Notes: generated from the letters alone by a model not told the origin. A stretch of 64,000 nucleotides of DNA from Geomonas sp. Red32 (GCF_023652955.1 NZ_JAKLOY010000004.1:62001-126000), one strand, 5' to 3'; shown: positions 35,886-45,271, numbered from the stretch's first letter. Program-made: numbers and translations.

Positions 35886-36560
35886 TTAGATGAGGAGGCG
35901 GAGGCTTTCCAGGTCGACGCCGGCCAGCGAATCCACCACCTTCACGGCTCCGGTGAGCCGCTCTTCGGGATAGCTGTTGGTCACCCCCAGCACCTTGAGA
36001 CCGGCGCCGGTGGCGGAGGCGATGCCGGCCGGGGTGTCCTCGACGGCGAGGGTCGAGGCGGCCTTGACCGCACCGGGGAACCTTTCCTGGAGGCGCTTGA
36101 GCGCCATGAGGTAGCTCTCCGGGTCGGGCTTGCTGGCGGCCACCTCGTTGGCGGTGACGATGACGTCGAAGGCTCCGGTCAGCGAGAGCTGCTCGAGGAC
36201 GGGATCGATGTCGCTTCTCAGGGCGCCGCTGCAAAGGGCGAGCGGCAGGGTGCCGGAGATGGAGCGGATCAGCTCGACGACGCCCGAATAGGGGGCGACC
36301 CCGGCGGAGACGATGCGGATGAAGGCCTCGGCTTTTTCCGCCATTAAGCGATGGAGCTCCTCGCCGGAAAGGTGGCGCCCGCCGGCCCGGAAGGACTCGC
36401 GGAAGGCGTCGCGGTCGTCGAACCCCAGGTACTCATCGAGGTACTGCTGCCAGGAGTAGCCGAGCCCTAAGGGGACCAGCACTTCCTGGAAGGCTTTGTA
36501 GTGAAGCGGTTCGCTGTCGACGATGATGCCGTCGAAGTCGAAAATTACTGCGTCTAGCAT
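35886..36560 (-). CDS. HAD-superfamily phosphatase (beta-phosphoglucomutase-like)
   Basis: 224 residues. Motif I DFDGIIVDSEPLHY with the nucleophile aspartate, cap domain about 15-80, motif II CSGALRSD, motif III ASKPDPESYLMAL and motif IV VEDTPAGIASATGAG. Subfamily IA; substrate is probably a sugar phosphate. Its stop is 7 bp before hrpB, so the two are likely co-transcribed. Confidence 0.92.
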   Translation of the reverse strand: MLDAVIFDFDGIIVDSEPLHYKAFQEVLVPLGLGYSWQQYLDEYLGFDDRDAFRESFRAGGRHLSGEELHRLMAEKAEAFIRIVSAGVAPYSGVVELIRSISGTLPLALCSGALRSDIDPVLEQLSLTGAFDVIVTANEVAASKPDPESYLMALKRLQERFPGAVKAASTLAVEDTPAGIASATGAGLKVLGVTNSYPEERLTGAVKVVDSLAGVDLESLRLLI

Positions 36561-36663
36561 TGGTGCTCCTTATCCCGGGCCGCCCGGAGGACGGCTTGTG
36601 TGCTCATTCTCTGTTTTACCGGACCCGCATGGCACGGGGTGACCGCCCTGGCTGGACGCAGGC

Positions 36664-37509
36664 TCAGAAACGGCCGGAGAGGGCGAGGCCCGGGGCGCCC
36701 CCAAGGCTCGCCGGGGTGACGGTGACCTTGGCGCCGTGGAGGTCGTAGTACCTGGTGACGGCACTCCCGGCCAGTTCGCCGATGGCGGCCCCCAGCACCA
36801 CGTCGCTCGCCCAGTGCTGGTCCCGGTAGAGACGGGAGAAGCCCACCAGGGTGGCACCGGTATAGCAAAGGGCCTTTACCCCCCAGGAGTCGCTCTCGGC
36901 GGCCAGCACGTGGGCCACGGCGAAGGAGCTCGCGGTGTGCATGGATGGGAGCGAATAATCGCCGTCGAAGCGGAAAGGACGGTAGTCCGATTCCCCCTTC
37001 CCGGCCTCCGGTCTCGCCCGCCCCACCGCCTCCTTGAGGATCAGCGTGGTGCCGTCGGCCAAAAGGAGGGCCTCGCCGAGCTTTTGTCCCAAAAGAAGGA
37101 CCCGCGGCGAATCGGTCAGTGCACCGGCTCCATAGAGGGTCGCGGCCACCCCGAGGTGGATGTAGGGATCCCCGGCCAGGCTCCCCCAGCGGGTGACGTG
37201 ATCGAGGGTGCTGGTGTGGACCCCTGCAAGGTCCGAGCGGATGTCCCGGTCATAGACGTAGGCGGCGGCAAAGGCTCCCGCCGCGGCAATGGTCTGGACC
37301 CAGTAGGGATCGACGGGGCCGGTTGCGAACAGAAGGCTCTCGTCCCCTATCCGCCCCGCCTCCTCCTTCACCGCAGCGGTGCTGGTGAAGACGTTCTCGA
37401 CTGCCAAGACCGGCGTGGCCGGAAAAAGCCCCACTGCCAGCACCAGCGCGGCCAGCAGGCGAACGGCACTCCGCACTGCCACCGGCACAACCCCTTTCGA
37501 TGTCACCAT
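36664..37509 (-). CDS. PAP2-family membrane phosphatase
   Basis: 281 residues. N-terminal signal/anchor (about 10-35), then the three PAP2 motifs: KEAVGRARP, PSMHTASSFAVAH and SRLYRDQHWASDVVLGAAIG. Family members dephosphorylate undecaprenyl pyrophosphate or lipid phosphates. It lies 18 bp downstream of the SLBB export gene, which suggests a role with polysaccharide or lipid-carrier recycling. Confidence 0.9.
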   Translation of the reverse strand: MVTSKGVVPVAVRSAVRLLAALVLAVGLFPATPVLAVENVFTSTAAVKEEAGRIGDESLLFATGPVDPYWVQTIAAAGAFAAAYVYDRDIRSDLAGVHTSTLDHVTRWGSLAGDPYIHLGVAATLYGAGALTDSPRVLLLGQKLGEALLLADGTTLILKEAVGRARPEAGKGESDYRPFRFDGDYSLPSMHTASSFAVAHVLAAESDSWGVKALCYTGATLVGFSRLYRDQHWASDVVLGAAIGELAGSAVTRYYDLHGAKVTVTPASLGGAPGLALSGRF

Positions 37510-37527
37510 CGTAAGCCCCCTTACCCG

Positions 37528-40314
37528 CTACTTGAAGAAGAGCCAGATGGTACCGGCGGTGAGAGCAACCTGCGAAACGATGGTGGTGATGTCCTTGATC
37601 TCCCTCAGCCAGGCTATCCGGTCGAGTTTCTGCGGAACGACCACGGTGTCCCCCGGCCAGAGCGTCCTGGAGAGGAAGCTCCCGAAGTGCCAGGTCTTGT
37701 CGCTTTCGTCCCAGCTGAATCCGAAGGAGGACTGGCTCCTGCTGAGCACGGTGCCGTCCGCCCGCAGCACGTACATCTCGGAGGTGTCGGCGTCGTTGAG
37801 CGGGCCGCCGGAGCTCGAAAGGTACTTGGAAACGGTGCCGTCGTCGCTGAAGACGAAGGTGGCAGGGCTGTAGACCTGCCCCATCACGCTCACCACGCTC
37901 GGGGTGGCCGGGACGTCGAGGATGTCCCCACCCATGAGCTCCAGGTCGAACTTGGACTTGGCGAGCTTCTCCGGCGGCAAAAGGCTAATGACGATGCGTC
38001 CTTCCGCCTTCTTCAGCTTCAGCGTTTCCAGGCTCTTCATGAGGCTGTCGAGGGCGGCCTTGTTGGCGGCCAGATCCTCGCTGGAGGAGGAGACCGCGGA
38101 GAGCTCGCTCTGCTTTCTCAGGATGTCCTGCTCGCTGCGGGCGATCACCTCGTCCATCCGTTTTTGCTGCAGCACCTGCACCGACTTCCTGGTGAAGCGG
38201 GCGCCGCGCAGGTAGGCCCGGTCGGTGAAGCCGCCGGCCCGCTCGATGACCGAGCTCAGCCGCTCTCCCTTAGTGATAGAATACTTGCCCGGATAGCGGA
38301 CCTCACCTTTGAGGGTGATGAAACGGTCGGTCATCTCCAGCCATTGGGTGATGCTCCTGACGATGAGGACGTCGTCCGGCTGGAGCTCGAGATTGGCGGA
38401 GGGGTCGCCGGCCAGCGCCTTTTTCAGGTCGAGATTGATCCGGGTGGGGGTGGCGGAGCCGCGGCTGATGTCGATCCTGGTGAGCTCGGCGTCCTCCATG
38501 AGGGCGTTACGCTTGAGGCTCCCGGCGGCGGCCAACAGGTCGCGCACGGTCATGCGGGGGTAGAACGGGTAGTTGCCGGCCTTCTTCACCTCGCCGGTGA
38601 TGGAGACCATCGGCCGCTCCTGCATCTGCCAGAGCGAGAAGACCTTGACCTCGTCCTGGTCCCTCAACTCGATGTTCTCCTTGGCATCCCCCGAAAGGGC
38701 CTTGCCGAGGTTCGCGGAGAGCTTCTCGAGGTGCCGGTCGGGGAGCACCTGGCGGGTGATCTCGGCCGAACCGAGATAGGTGTCGGGGAGGATCGCGTCG
38801 TACCCCGGGAGGAGGTCGCGCAGACGCATCCCCTTACGGTACTGGTATTCGCCGGGGCGGGAGACGTTCCCCGAGAGGGTCACCACCTGGCGCGCCACGT
38901 CGTAGAAGGGGAAGACCTTGACCATGTCGTGGTCGGAGATGGGGATCGAGGCGAGCTCCTGCTCGAGCTGGCCCCCCTTGGGGAGGTAGTCGTGGATCAC
39001 GCGGGAGCTGTTCCCTTCCAGCCGCTCGACCTGGATCCGCCCCTTGTCGCCGGAGGCGCTGATCCCCCCCGCCATCTCGATGACCGACGAGAGGGTGGCG
39101 GGCCCTTTGAGCTCGTAGATGCCGGGGCGCTTGACCTCTCCCGCCACCGCCGCCACCGGGCCGATGACCGGCACGAAGAGGGTGTCGCCGTTTTCCACCC
39201 GGACGTCGCGGCTGCGGTCGCCGGAGAGGAACATGGAGTACAGGTCGATATCCTGGACCGTCTTCCCTCCCCTCACCAGCCGCACCTGGCGCAGCGACCC
39301 GCTCTTGGTGGGGCCGCCGGCGGCGGAAAGGGCGTTGATGGCCGAGGAGAGCGAGCTCACCGTGTAGGCGCCGGGAGCCTGCACCTCTCCCACCACGAAG
39401 ATCTGGATGGTGCGGAGCTTGCCGAGGGTGATGTTGAATTCGTACCCCTTGAAGTAGCGGGAGATGGACTTGTCGACCACGCCGCGGAGCTGGGCGTAGG
39501 TGAGTCCCCAGACCTTGACGGCCCCGATCCGGGGGATGGTGATCTCGCCGTTGCGATCGACTTCGAGGTCGTAGCGCCCCTGGGTGGTCCCCCAGATGTC
39601 GAGCCGGAGCGAGTCGCCCGGGCCGATGACGTAGTCGGAACCGACCGGGAGGTTGTCGCGGGAGGCGGCGCCGGCGTTGGTGAAGAAGTCATAGCCGAAC
39701 TGGGTGAGGGCGAGTTTGACCTCTTTCCCGTCGACCTTGCGGGTCATCGCCTTCAATCCGCGGGAGAAGGAGCGCTCGATGGCGGAACTCGAATCCTCGG
39801 GAGGAAGCGGGGTGACCGTGATCTCCTCGGAGGAGGCGACCTCCTTCCCTTCCTTGCTGTAACCGGACACCCTCACGTAGTGGACGATGCCGTTTTTAAG
39901 CCCGCGCAGGCGGTAGTTGTTACCCTTGATCTTCTCCAGCCGCCGCTCGACCTTGTCGCGCTCGCTGTGGTAGCTGATGGTGTAGGTATCGACCGGGGTG
40001 TCGCCCGGTTCGGGGGCGTACCAGTTGATGACGATCTCTTCGTCCCCCGCCTCGCCCCTCAGCTTGAGCTTGGTGGTGGTCACCTTACCGTTGGCGTCCG
40101 TTTCATTCGGGCGGATGGTCTCTTTCTTCTGCGGCTGGTCGCCGGTGTCGGATTGCTGGTCGCCTGCCGGGGGCTGGTCGCTGGACTGCTCGGGGGCTTG
40201 CTGCTGATCGGAGGAGACCTGGCCCCCCTGGAACGCCGGGTCGGTGGCGGCCAGCGCAAGGGGGGGCTGGAGGATGGTAAGGCACAGAAGGAGTACGGCG
40301 AGAACTTTTCTCAT
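37528..40314 (-). CDS. SLBB-domain polysaccharide export protein with FN3-like insert
   Basis: 928 residues. Signal peptide (VLAVLLLCLTILQPPLALA), a Q/P-rich spacer, an FN3-like module (about 65-160, EIVINWYAPEPGDTPVD..YSKEGKEV), the Poly_export domain (YVIGPGDSLRLDIWGT) and repeated SLBB beta-grasp domains (e.g. RPGIYELKGPATLSSVIEMA and KYSITKGERLSSVIERAGG), ending in a C-terminal hydrophobic segment. Much longer than Wza (about 380) and with the extra FN3 domain, like large Geobacter export proteins. Forms an outer membrane channel. Confidence 0.9.
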   Translation of the reverse strand: MRKVLAVLLLCLTILQPPLALAATDPAFQGGQVSSDQQQAPEQSSDQPPAGDQQSDTGDQPQKKETIRPNETDANGKVTTTKLKLRGEAGDEEIVINWYAPEPGDTPVDTYTISYHSERDKVERRLEKIKGNNYRLRGLKNGIVHYVRVSGYSKEGKEVASSEEITVTPLPPEDSSSAIERSFSRGLKAMTRKVDGKEVKLALTQFGYDFFTNAGAASRDNLPVGSDYVIGPGDSLRLDIWGTTQGRYDLEVDRNGEITIPRIGAVKVWGLTYAQLRGVVDKSISRYFKGYEFNITLGKLRTIQIFVVGEVQAPGAYTVSSLSSAINALSAAGGPTKSGSLRQVRLVRGGKTVQDIDLYSMFLSGDRSRDVRVENGDTLFVPVIGPVAAVAGEVKRPGIYELKGPATLSSVIEMAGGISASGDKGRIQVERLEGNSSRVIHDYLPKGGQLEQELASIPISDHDMVKVFPFYDVARQVVTLSGNVSRPGEYQYRKGMRLRDLLPGYDAILPDTYLGSAEITRQVLPDRHLEKLSANLGKALSGDAKENIELRDQDEVKVFSLWQMQERPMVSITGEVKKAGNYPFYPRMTVRDLLAAAGSLKRNALMEDAELTRIDISRGSATPTRINLDLKKALAGDPSANLELQPDDVLIVRSITQWLEMTDRFITLKGEVRYPGKYSITKGERLSSVIERAGGFTDRAYLRGARFTRKSVQVLQQKRMDEVIARSEQDILRKQSELSAVSSSSEDLAANKAALDSLMKSLETLKLKKAEGRIVISLLPPEKLAKSKFDLELMGGDILDVPATPSVVSVMGQVYSPATFVFSDDGTVSKYLSSSGGPLNDADTSEMYVLRADGTVLSRSQSSFGFSWDESDKTWHFGSFLSRTLWPGDTVVVPQKLDRIAWLREIKDITTIVSQVALTAGTIWLFFK

Positions 40315-40397
40315 GAAAACCTCAGCCAGCGTAGTTTAAGACAGAATAAAATAAGCGAGTTGGCTACGGTTGGCAACAGCAAAACCGGGCGGCGGGC

Positions 40398-40427
40398 AAA
40401 AAAAAACAGCGCCCCGGGGGACGCTGT
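40398..40427 (-). terminator. Terminator of the tRNA-Gln/tRNA-Glu transcript
   Basis: Minus strand ACAGCG, 10-nt C/G-rich centre, CGCTGT and nine T residues, 9 bp after tRNA-Glu. Confidence 0.9.
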
Positions 40428-40435
40428 CTTCTTTA

Positions 40436-40510
40436 TGGTGATCCCAAGGGGACTTGAACCCCTGTTACCGACGTGAAAGGCCGGTGTCCTAACCACTAGA
40501 CGATGGGACC
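40436..40510 (-). tRNA. tRNA-Glu (TTC)
   Basis: GGTCCCA/TGGGATC acceptor arm with encoded CCA, anticodon loop CTTTCAC (anticodon TTC), T-arm AGGGGTTCAAGTCCCCT. Confidence 0.95.
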
Positions 40511-40546
40511 GGAAAAGGCCGGGCCGAAGCTATGACCTTTATGAAT

Positions 40547-40620
40547 TGGCTGGGGTACAAGGATTCGAACCTTGGATGACGGAGTCAGAGTCCGTTGCCT
40601 TACCGCTTGGCGATACCCCA
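40547..40620 (-). tRNA. tRNA-Gln (CTG)
   Basis: TGGGGTA/TACCCCA acceptor arm with encoded GCCA end, anticodon loop CTCTGAC (anticodon CTG), T-arm CAAGGTTCGAATCCTTG. 36 bp upstream of tRNA-Glu, same strand. Confidence 0.95.
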
Positions 40621-40661
40621 ACAAGAGAGACCAACTTAATAGCAAATCCGGCAGTCGAAAG

Positions 40662-41213
40662 TCAAGCTTTTTTCTGCCGGGCCGCCGCCCCCCCTGCCTC
40701 GATCGCCTTGAGGTTGGCGGGGATGAAGCGGTGGTTCCTCTCGGGGAGCGCCTGCTCGAGCGCGCCGGCGACCGAGGCGGTCCCCACGGCGGGGACCAGC
40801 GCCAGGTACGCCCCGACGGCCACCATGTTGACCATGCGGGAGTCGCCAAGCTCCATGGCGATCTCGTTCATGGGAACCGGGACCAGGGTGATGTCGCCGC
40901 GGTCAAGGCCGGAGACGTCCACCAGCGAGGAGTTGTAGATGCAGATCCCGCCCGGGCGGACCTTGCTCCCGAAACGTTCCAGGGAAGCCTGGTTCAGCAC
41001 CACCAGGGTGGAGGGATTTCCCACCACCGGGGAGCCGACCGCACCGTCGGCGATCACCACCGTGCAGGTGGCGGAGCCTCCCCTCTTCTCGACCCCGTAC
41101 GCGGGGAAGTAGCTGACGTTCTTTCCTTCCTCTATGGCGGCATAGGACAGGAGGTTCCCGGCCAGGAGCACCCCCTGCCCGCCGAAACCGGCTATCATCA
41201 GATCGTACCGCAT
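40662..41213 (-). CDS. 2-oxoacid:ferredoxin oxidoreductase, gamma subunit
   Basis: 183 residues; GGAGG before ATG 41213. MIAGFGGQGVLLAGNLLSYAA at the N-terminus is the gamma-subunit signature, and NPSTLVVLNQASLERF follows. With alpha, beta and ferredoxin subunits upstream it makes a four-subunit enzyme that decarboxylates a 2-oxoacid to acyl-CoA and reduces ferredoxin (or the reverse). A G/C-run repeat lies in the 175-bp gap from the beta subunit. Confidence 0.93.
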   Translation of the reverse strand: MRYDLMIAGFGGQGVLLAGNLLSYAAIEEGKNVSYFPAYGVEKRGGSATCTVVIADGAVGSPVVGNPSTLVVLNQASLERFGSKVRPGGICIYNSSLVDVSGLDRGDITLVPVPMNEIAMELGDSRMVNMVAVGAYLALVPAVGTASVAGALEQALPERNHRFIPANLKAIEAGGAAARQKKA

Positions 41214-41261
41214 GATCCCTCCTACTACATGAATATGATCACTTCAGCTCGGCGGACACAG

Positions 41262-41298
41262 CCCCCCCCTTGTCAAAGGGGGGACAGGGGGGATTTGC
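41262..41298. repeat. G-run intergenic repeat, family 1, copy A
   Basis: CCCCCCCTTGTCAAAGGGGG then GGACAGGGGGGATTTGC. Located between the beta and gamma subunit genes of one operon, so transcribed. Confidence 0.8.
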
Positions 41299-41388
41299 CT
41301 CTACAGATGGCGAAGCACTCCCCCAAATTCCCCATTATCAAGTGGGACTTAGAACCCGCTTGGAGACCGTTTCTAAAGGGCGCGAGAG

Positions 41389-42132
41389 CTACTCGTTCCC
41401 TTCCTGCTTGAAGATCCCGAGCTGGAAGTACGGGATCATCTCCTCGCCCACGCGGGCATTGGCCTTGAGCGGCGTCATCCCCCAGTTGGTAGGGCAAGCG
41501 GAGAGGACTTCCACGAAGGAGAACCCTTTCCCCTGGGCCTGGTAGCCGAAGGCCTCGCGCATCACCTTCTTGGCCTGGATGAGGTTCTTGGGGGAATCGA
41601 CCGCCACCCTCGCGGAATAGGCGACCCCGCCCAGCTGGGCCAAAAGTTCGGCCATCTTGATGGGAGAGCCGTCTTTCTTCCGGTCGCGGCCGTAGGGGGA
41701 GGTGGAGGTCTTCTGCCCCACCAGGGTGGTGGGAGCCATCTGTCCCCCGGTCATCCCGTAGGTGGTGTTGTTCACGAAGACGACGGTGATGTCCTCGCCA
41801 CGGTTGGCGGCGTGGATGATCTCGGCGGTCCCGATGGCGGCCAGGTCGCCGTCACCCTGGTAGGTGAAGACGAAGCGGTCGGGGCGGGCCCGTTTGACGC
41901 CGGTGGCGACCGCCGAGGCGCGCCCGTGCGGGGCCTCGACCACGTCGATGTCGAAGTAGCCGTAGAGAAACACCGAGCACCCGACCGAGGCGACCCCGAT
42001 GGTTTCCTGCTGCACGCCGTGGAAGTCCATGGCGTCGGCCACCAGGCGATGAATGGTGCCGTGATGGCACCCCGGGCAGAAATGGGTCTGAACGTCCTTG
42101 AGGCTCACCGGCCTCTTGAAAACCTGTTCCAT
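41389..42132 (-). CDS. 2-oxoacid:ferredoxin oxidoreductase, beta (TPP) subunit
   Basis: 247 residues. TPP-binding motif GDGDLAAIGTAEIIHAANR with VVFVNNTTYGMTGGQ, and the early CPGCHHGTIHR cysteine/histidine motif. Binds thiamine diphosphate and activates the 2-oxoacid. Gene order delta-alpha-beta-gamma. Confidence 0.95.
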   Translation of the reverse strand: MEQVFKRPVSLKDVQTHFCPGCHHGTIHRLVADAMDFHGVQQETIGVASVGCSVFLYGYFDIDVVEAPHGRASAVATGVKRARPDRFVFTYQGDGDLAAIGTAEIIHAANRGEDITVVFVNNTTYGMTGGQMAPTTLVGQKTSTSPYGRDRKKDGSPIKMAELLAQLGGVAYSARVAVDSPKNLIQAKKVMREAFGYQAQGKGFSFVEVLSACPTNWGMTPLKANARVGEEMIPYFQLGIFKQEGNE

Positions 42133-42153
42133 GCTGCTTCCCTCGTTAAGGTA

Positions 42154-43218
42154 TTAAATCCTGGCGCAACTCTTCCGGATCACGTCCAGAAGCTCTTCCG
42201 GAGACGGGAGCGAGCCGGCCCCCGGCGGGCGGCCGTAGAAGCCGACCTCGGCCTTGCCGTTGACGGCCAGCCGGACATCTTCCACCATCTGTCCGCAGTT
42301 GAGCTCGACCACCAGCACCCGCCCGGCCCGGATCCCGGCCTCGGCGAGCGCCTTCTCCGGGAAGGGGAAAAGGGTGATGGGGCGGAAGAGGCCTACCTTC
42401 AGCCCCTCCTCGCGCGCCATGGCTATCGCGGTCTGTGCGATGCGGGAGACCGAGCCGAAGCCGGTCACCAAGAGTTCGGCGTCGTCGGCCAGGTAGGTCT
42501 CGTACATGACCTCCTTTTCCTTCATCACCTGGTACTTGGCGTGGAGCTTCCAGTTGTGGGCCTCGAGCTCACCGTCGCCGAGGAACAGGGACTTGACCAC
42601 CCGCTGCTCCCCTCCCCCTTTGCCGCGGACCGCCCAATCCTTCTCCGGGAGCTCGCGCTGGGGACGGGGATTGGGGACGAGCGCTTCCTTCATCTGCCCG
42701 ACCACCGAGTCCCCCAGCACCATGACCGGGGTGCGGTAGAGATCGGCGAGGTCGAAGGCATGCATGGTCAGGTCGTACATCTCCTGCACGCTGTTGGGGG
42801 CCAGCACCGGGATATGGTAGCCGCCGTGCCCTCCCCCCTTCACCGACTGGAAGTAATCGGACTGGGAGGCATCGATCCCGCCGAGGCCGGGGCCGGAGCG
42901 GGAGATGTTGATGATGACGCCGGGGAGCTCGGAGCCGGCCATGTAGGAGATCCCCTCCTGCTTCAAGGAGATGCCGGGGCTCGACGAGGAGGTCATGGCG
43001 CGCTTGCCGCAGGCGGAGGCGCCCAGGAGCATGTTGATGGAGGCGACTTCGCTCTCGGCCTGGATGAATTCGCCGCCAAGCCCGGGAAGCTCGCGGGAGA
43101 GGTACTCGGGAATGTCGCTTTGCGGGGTGATGGGGTAGCCGAAGTAGTAGCGGCACCCGGCTTCCAGGGCCCCCATGGCGGCAGCCTCGTTTCCCTTAAC
43201 GAACAGTCTTTTCGACAC
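42154..43218 (-). CDS. vorB: 2-oxoacid:ferredoxin oxidoreductase, alpha subunit, VorB type
   Basis: 354 residues from GTG 43218, where GGAGG has a 5-nt spacing; longer ATG readings lack a site. VKGNEAAAMGALEAGCRYYF, GYPITPQSDIPEYL, TSSSSPGISLKQEGISYMAG and GPGLGGIDASQSDYFQ match VorB proteins. VorB enzymes are named for branched-chain 2-oxoacids, but relatives act on 2-oxoglutarate, so specificity is open. Confidence 0.88.
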   Translation of the reverse strand: MSKRLFVKGNEAAAMGALEAGCRYYFGYPITPQSDIPEYLSRELPGLGGEFIQAESEVASINMLLGASACGKRAMTSSSSPGISLKQEGISYMAGSELPGVIINISRSGPGLGGIDASQSDYFQSVKGGGHGGYHIPVLAPNSVQEMYDLTMHAFDLADLYRTPVMVLGDSVVGQMKEALVPNPRPQRELPEKDWAVRGKGGGEQRVVKSLFLGDGELEAHNWKLHAKYQVMKEKEVMYETYLADDAELLVTGFGSVSRIAQTAIAMAREEGLKVGLFRPITLFPFPEKALAEAGIRAGRVLVVELNCGQMVEDVRLAVNGKAEVGFYGRPPGAGSLPSPEELLDVIRKSCARI

Positions 43219-43327
43219 GTGGACCTCCAGCATAAAAAACTGCATGACTCCATGTAGCTCGATCGAGGGAAGGCATAACGGCGGGCCCGCCCGATCAGAC
43301 CAGAGTCACAGAAGCGGTGACATTGAC

Positions 43328-43531
43328 TTATTTGTAGACAGTGATGGCTACGTCAGGACAGATTTCGGCGCAGAGAGCACACCCGGTACACTGCTCCAGA
43401 TTCGGAGCCTCGGCCGGTGTGTAGCCCTGGATATTGACCCGTTCGCAGAGCTGTATCAGCTTACGGGGGCAGGCTATGGTGCAGAGACCGCACCCTTTGC
43501 ATCTCAACTGATCAATCTCAATTCTTGCCAT
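43328..43531 (-). CDS. 2-oxoacid:ferredoxin oxidoreductase, 4Fe-4S delta subunit
   Basis: 67 residues from ATG 43531 (GAGGAAAG upstream). Two CxxCxxCxxxC clusters: CKGCGLCTIACP and CTGCALCAEICP. Bacterial-type 2x[4Fe-4S] ferredoxin that passes electrons out of the enzyme. First gene of the operon. Confidence 0.92.
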   Translation of the reverse strand: MARIEIDQLRCKGCGLCTIACPRKLIQLCERVNIQGYTPAEAPNLEQCTGCALCAEICPDVAITVYK

Positions 43532-43726
43532 AAGCAACTTTCCTCACATACCGACAGCGGTGCCGAACCGCATCCAATTAGCGGCTGAAACTAGCAGAAA
43601 CCTGTCGCTTACGTCAACTTTTTTTGTTTTGAGTAAAGATTTCTCGCTTGCTTTTGCTTGGTCTTATAGTTTAATAAAAATTAATAAATTTTTGCACGTT
43701 AAAAACAGGAAAGGAGGACCACCGAG

Positions 43727-44230
43727 ATGGCATCATCACTGCTCGAACTGACGGCCAACATAGTCTCGTCGCACGCGTCGGTAACCGAGATGTCCGGCGA
43801 GGATCTGCTTCAGGAACTGCAGAAGGTTCACGTCGCCCTGCAGAAATTGGAAGTGGAAAGCGGCGAAGGTGGTGAAAAGCCCGAGGGCAAGGGGCCCGCC
43901 GTTTCTTTGAAAAGGGCCTTCCAACCGGACCAGATAACCTGCATGCTCTGCGGCAAAACCGGTATGAAGACTCTGGCCCGGCACCTGGCCCAGGTCCACG
44001 GGATGAAGCCAGGGGAATACCGGAAGCAGTTCGGCATCCCGAGCAACCAGGCTCTCACCGCCAAGAACTTCTCCGAGGCCCGCCGCAGGATGGCCCAGGA
44101 GAAGGGGCTCGCCGACAATCTCGCCAAGGCCAGGGCCGTCCGGGCCGCGAAACTGGCAGCCAAAGCCGGTGGCGAAAGAAAGCCGGCCAAAGAGCCGCGG
44201 CAGCCCAAGCAGAAACGGATGAGCGCCTGA
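43727..44230 (+). CDS. MucR/Ros-family transcriptional regulator
   Basis: 167 residues; AAAGGAGG upstream. N-terminal helix (about 1-45), then the Ros zinc finger: ITCMLCGKTGMKTLARHLAQ and H-x-x-x of QVHGMKPGEYRKQFG. The C-terminal tail (about 125-167) is very basic (RAAKLAAKAGGERKPAKEPR), longer than in alphaproteobacterial MucR. Binds DNA. Divergent from the ferredoxin gene, with an AT-rich 190-bp promoter region. Confidence 0.9.
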   Translation: MASSLLELTANIVSSHASVTEMSGEDLLQELQKVHVALQKLEVESGEGGEKPEGKGPAVSLKRAFQPDQITCMLCGKTGMKTLARHLAQVHGMKPGEYRKQFGIPSNQALTAKNFSEARRRMAQEKGLADNLAKARAVRAAKLAAKAGGERKPAKEPRQPKQKRMSA

Positions 44231-44250
44231 TCTCCCCTATTTCCTGCCGC

Positions 44251-44286
44251 AAAAAAAAAGCCGCCCGAGGGGTGGCTTCTTTTTGT
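44251..44286 (+). terminator. Terminator of mucR
   Basis: A run, AAGCCGCC, short loop, GGTGGCTT, then TCTTTTTG. Confidence 0.85.
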
Positions 44287-44355
44287 TCAGGTATAACCTT
44301 AGCGGCAGAATCCCTCCCAATGAAACATTCACTGGCAACATGGGGGAAAGTAGGT

Positions 44356-44390
44356 CCCCCCCTTGTCAAAGGGGGGACAGGGGGGATTTG
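44356..44390. repeat. G-run intergenic repeat, family 1, copy B
   Basis: Nearly identical to copies A and F over about 35 bp (CCCCCCTTGTCAAAGGGGGG then ACAGGGGGGATTTG). Confidence 0.8.
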
Positions 44391-44428
44391 CCTCTGGCCG
44401 GTTCTGCGTTGCCCCTTGGCGATTACGG

Positions 44429-45271
44429 TTATCCTCGCGGCTTTCCCCCGGGCCGGCCTCCCCCACCCCCTCGCCCCCTCCCTCCAGGGGAGGGGGAAGA
44501 AGGTTGGCGGCGGGCGACGATACCGGTCTTGCGCGGGGCGCGGCCGGATCCGGCATAGACCTTCCGCTTGAGGCGGGTGACCTCCTCCGGGGCGAGAAAG
44601 CGGAAGTTCCCCGGCTTGAGGTCGCCGATCTCCAGGAAGTCGTAGCGCGATCTTTTCAGCCTCACGACGCTCAGCCCCACCGCCTCGCACATGCGGCGCA
44701 CCTGGCGGTAGCGGCCCTCGTGGATGGTGATCGAAATCCAGCTGTTGTGCTCGCTCTCGCTGACCGGCGCCACCTTGGCGGGTGCCGTCATGCCGTCCTC
44801 CAGCTCCACCCCTTCGGTAAGCTTGCCGATCTGTTCCTCGGAAACCTTTCCGCTCACCCGCACCAGGTACCCTTTGTCCACCTCGTGGCTCGGATGCATG
44901 AGGGTGTTGGCGAGCTCGCCGTCGTTGGTCAAAAGGAGAAGCCCTTCGGTGTTGTAGTCGAGGCGGCCGATGGGATAGACCCGCTCCTTCACCCCCTTCA
45001 AAAGATCGGTCACGATCGGGCGCCCTTCGGGGTCCTTCATGGTGGTCATGTAGCCGACCGGCTTGTAGAGAAGGATGACGACCCGGTTTTCGGCCACGAC
45101 GATGGCCTTGCCGTCGACGGTGATGACGTCGTTGTCGGGATCGGCCTTGGAGCCGAGCTCGGCCACCACCTCGCCGTTCACCTTCACCCTGCCGTCGAGG
45201 ATGATCTTCTCGGCCTCGCGGCGGGAAGCTACCCCTGCCTGCGACAGTATCTTCTGCAAACGTTCCTGCAT
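44429..45271 (-). CDS. rluB: 23S rRNA pseudouridine synthase (RluB/RsuA family)
   Basis: 280 residues. S4 domain at the N-terminus (ERLQKILSQAGVASRREAEK), catalytic GRLDYNTEGLLLLTNDGE with the essential aspartate, and LSVVRLKRSRYDFLEIGDL near the end. The last 30 or so residues (GRRQPSSPSPGGRGRGGG-like) are encoded by an intergenic G/C-run repeat, so the repeat has become the C-terminal tail. Makes pseudouridine in 23S rRNA. Confidence 0.9.
   Translation of the reverse strand: MQERLQKILSQAGVASRREAEKIILDGRVKVNGEVVAELGSKADPDNDVITVDGKAIVVAENRVVILLYKPVGYMTTMKDPEGRPIVTDLLKGVKERVYPIGRLDYNTEGLLLLTNDGELANTLMHPSHEVDKGYLVRVSGKVSEEQIGKLTEGVELEDGMTAPAKVAPVSESEHNSWISITIHEGRYRQVRRMCEAVGLSVVRLKRSRYDFLEIGDLKPGNFRFLAPEEVTRLKRKVYAGSGRAPRKTGIVARRQPSSPSPGGRGRGGGGGRPGGKPRG

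Noticed and set aside
33566..40476. Long plus-strand open frames of 775 and 1246 codons
   Set aside because: Shadows of hrpB, the PAP2 gene and the SLBB gene; no ribosome sites or family motifs.
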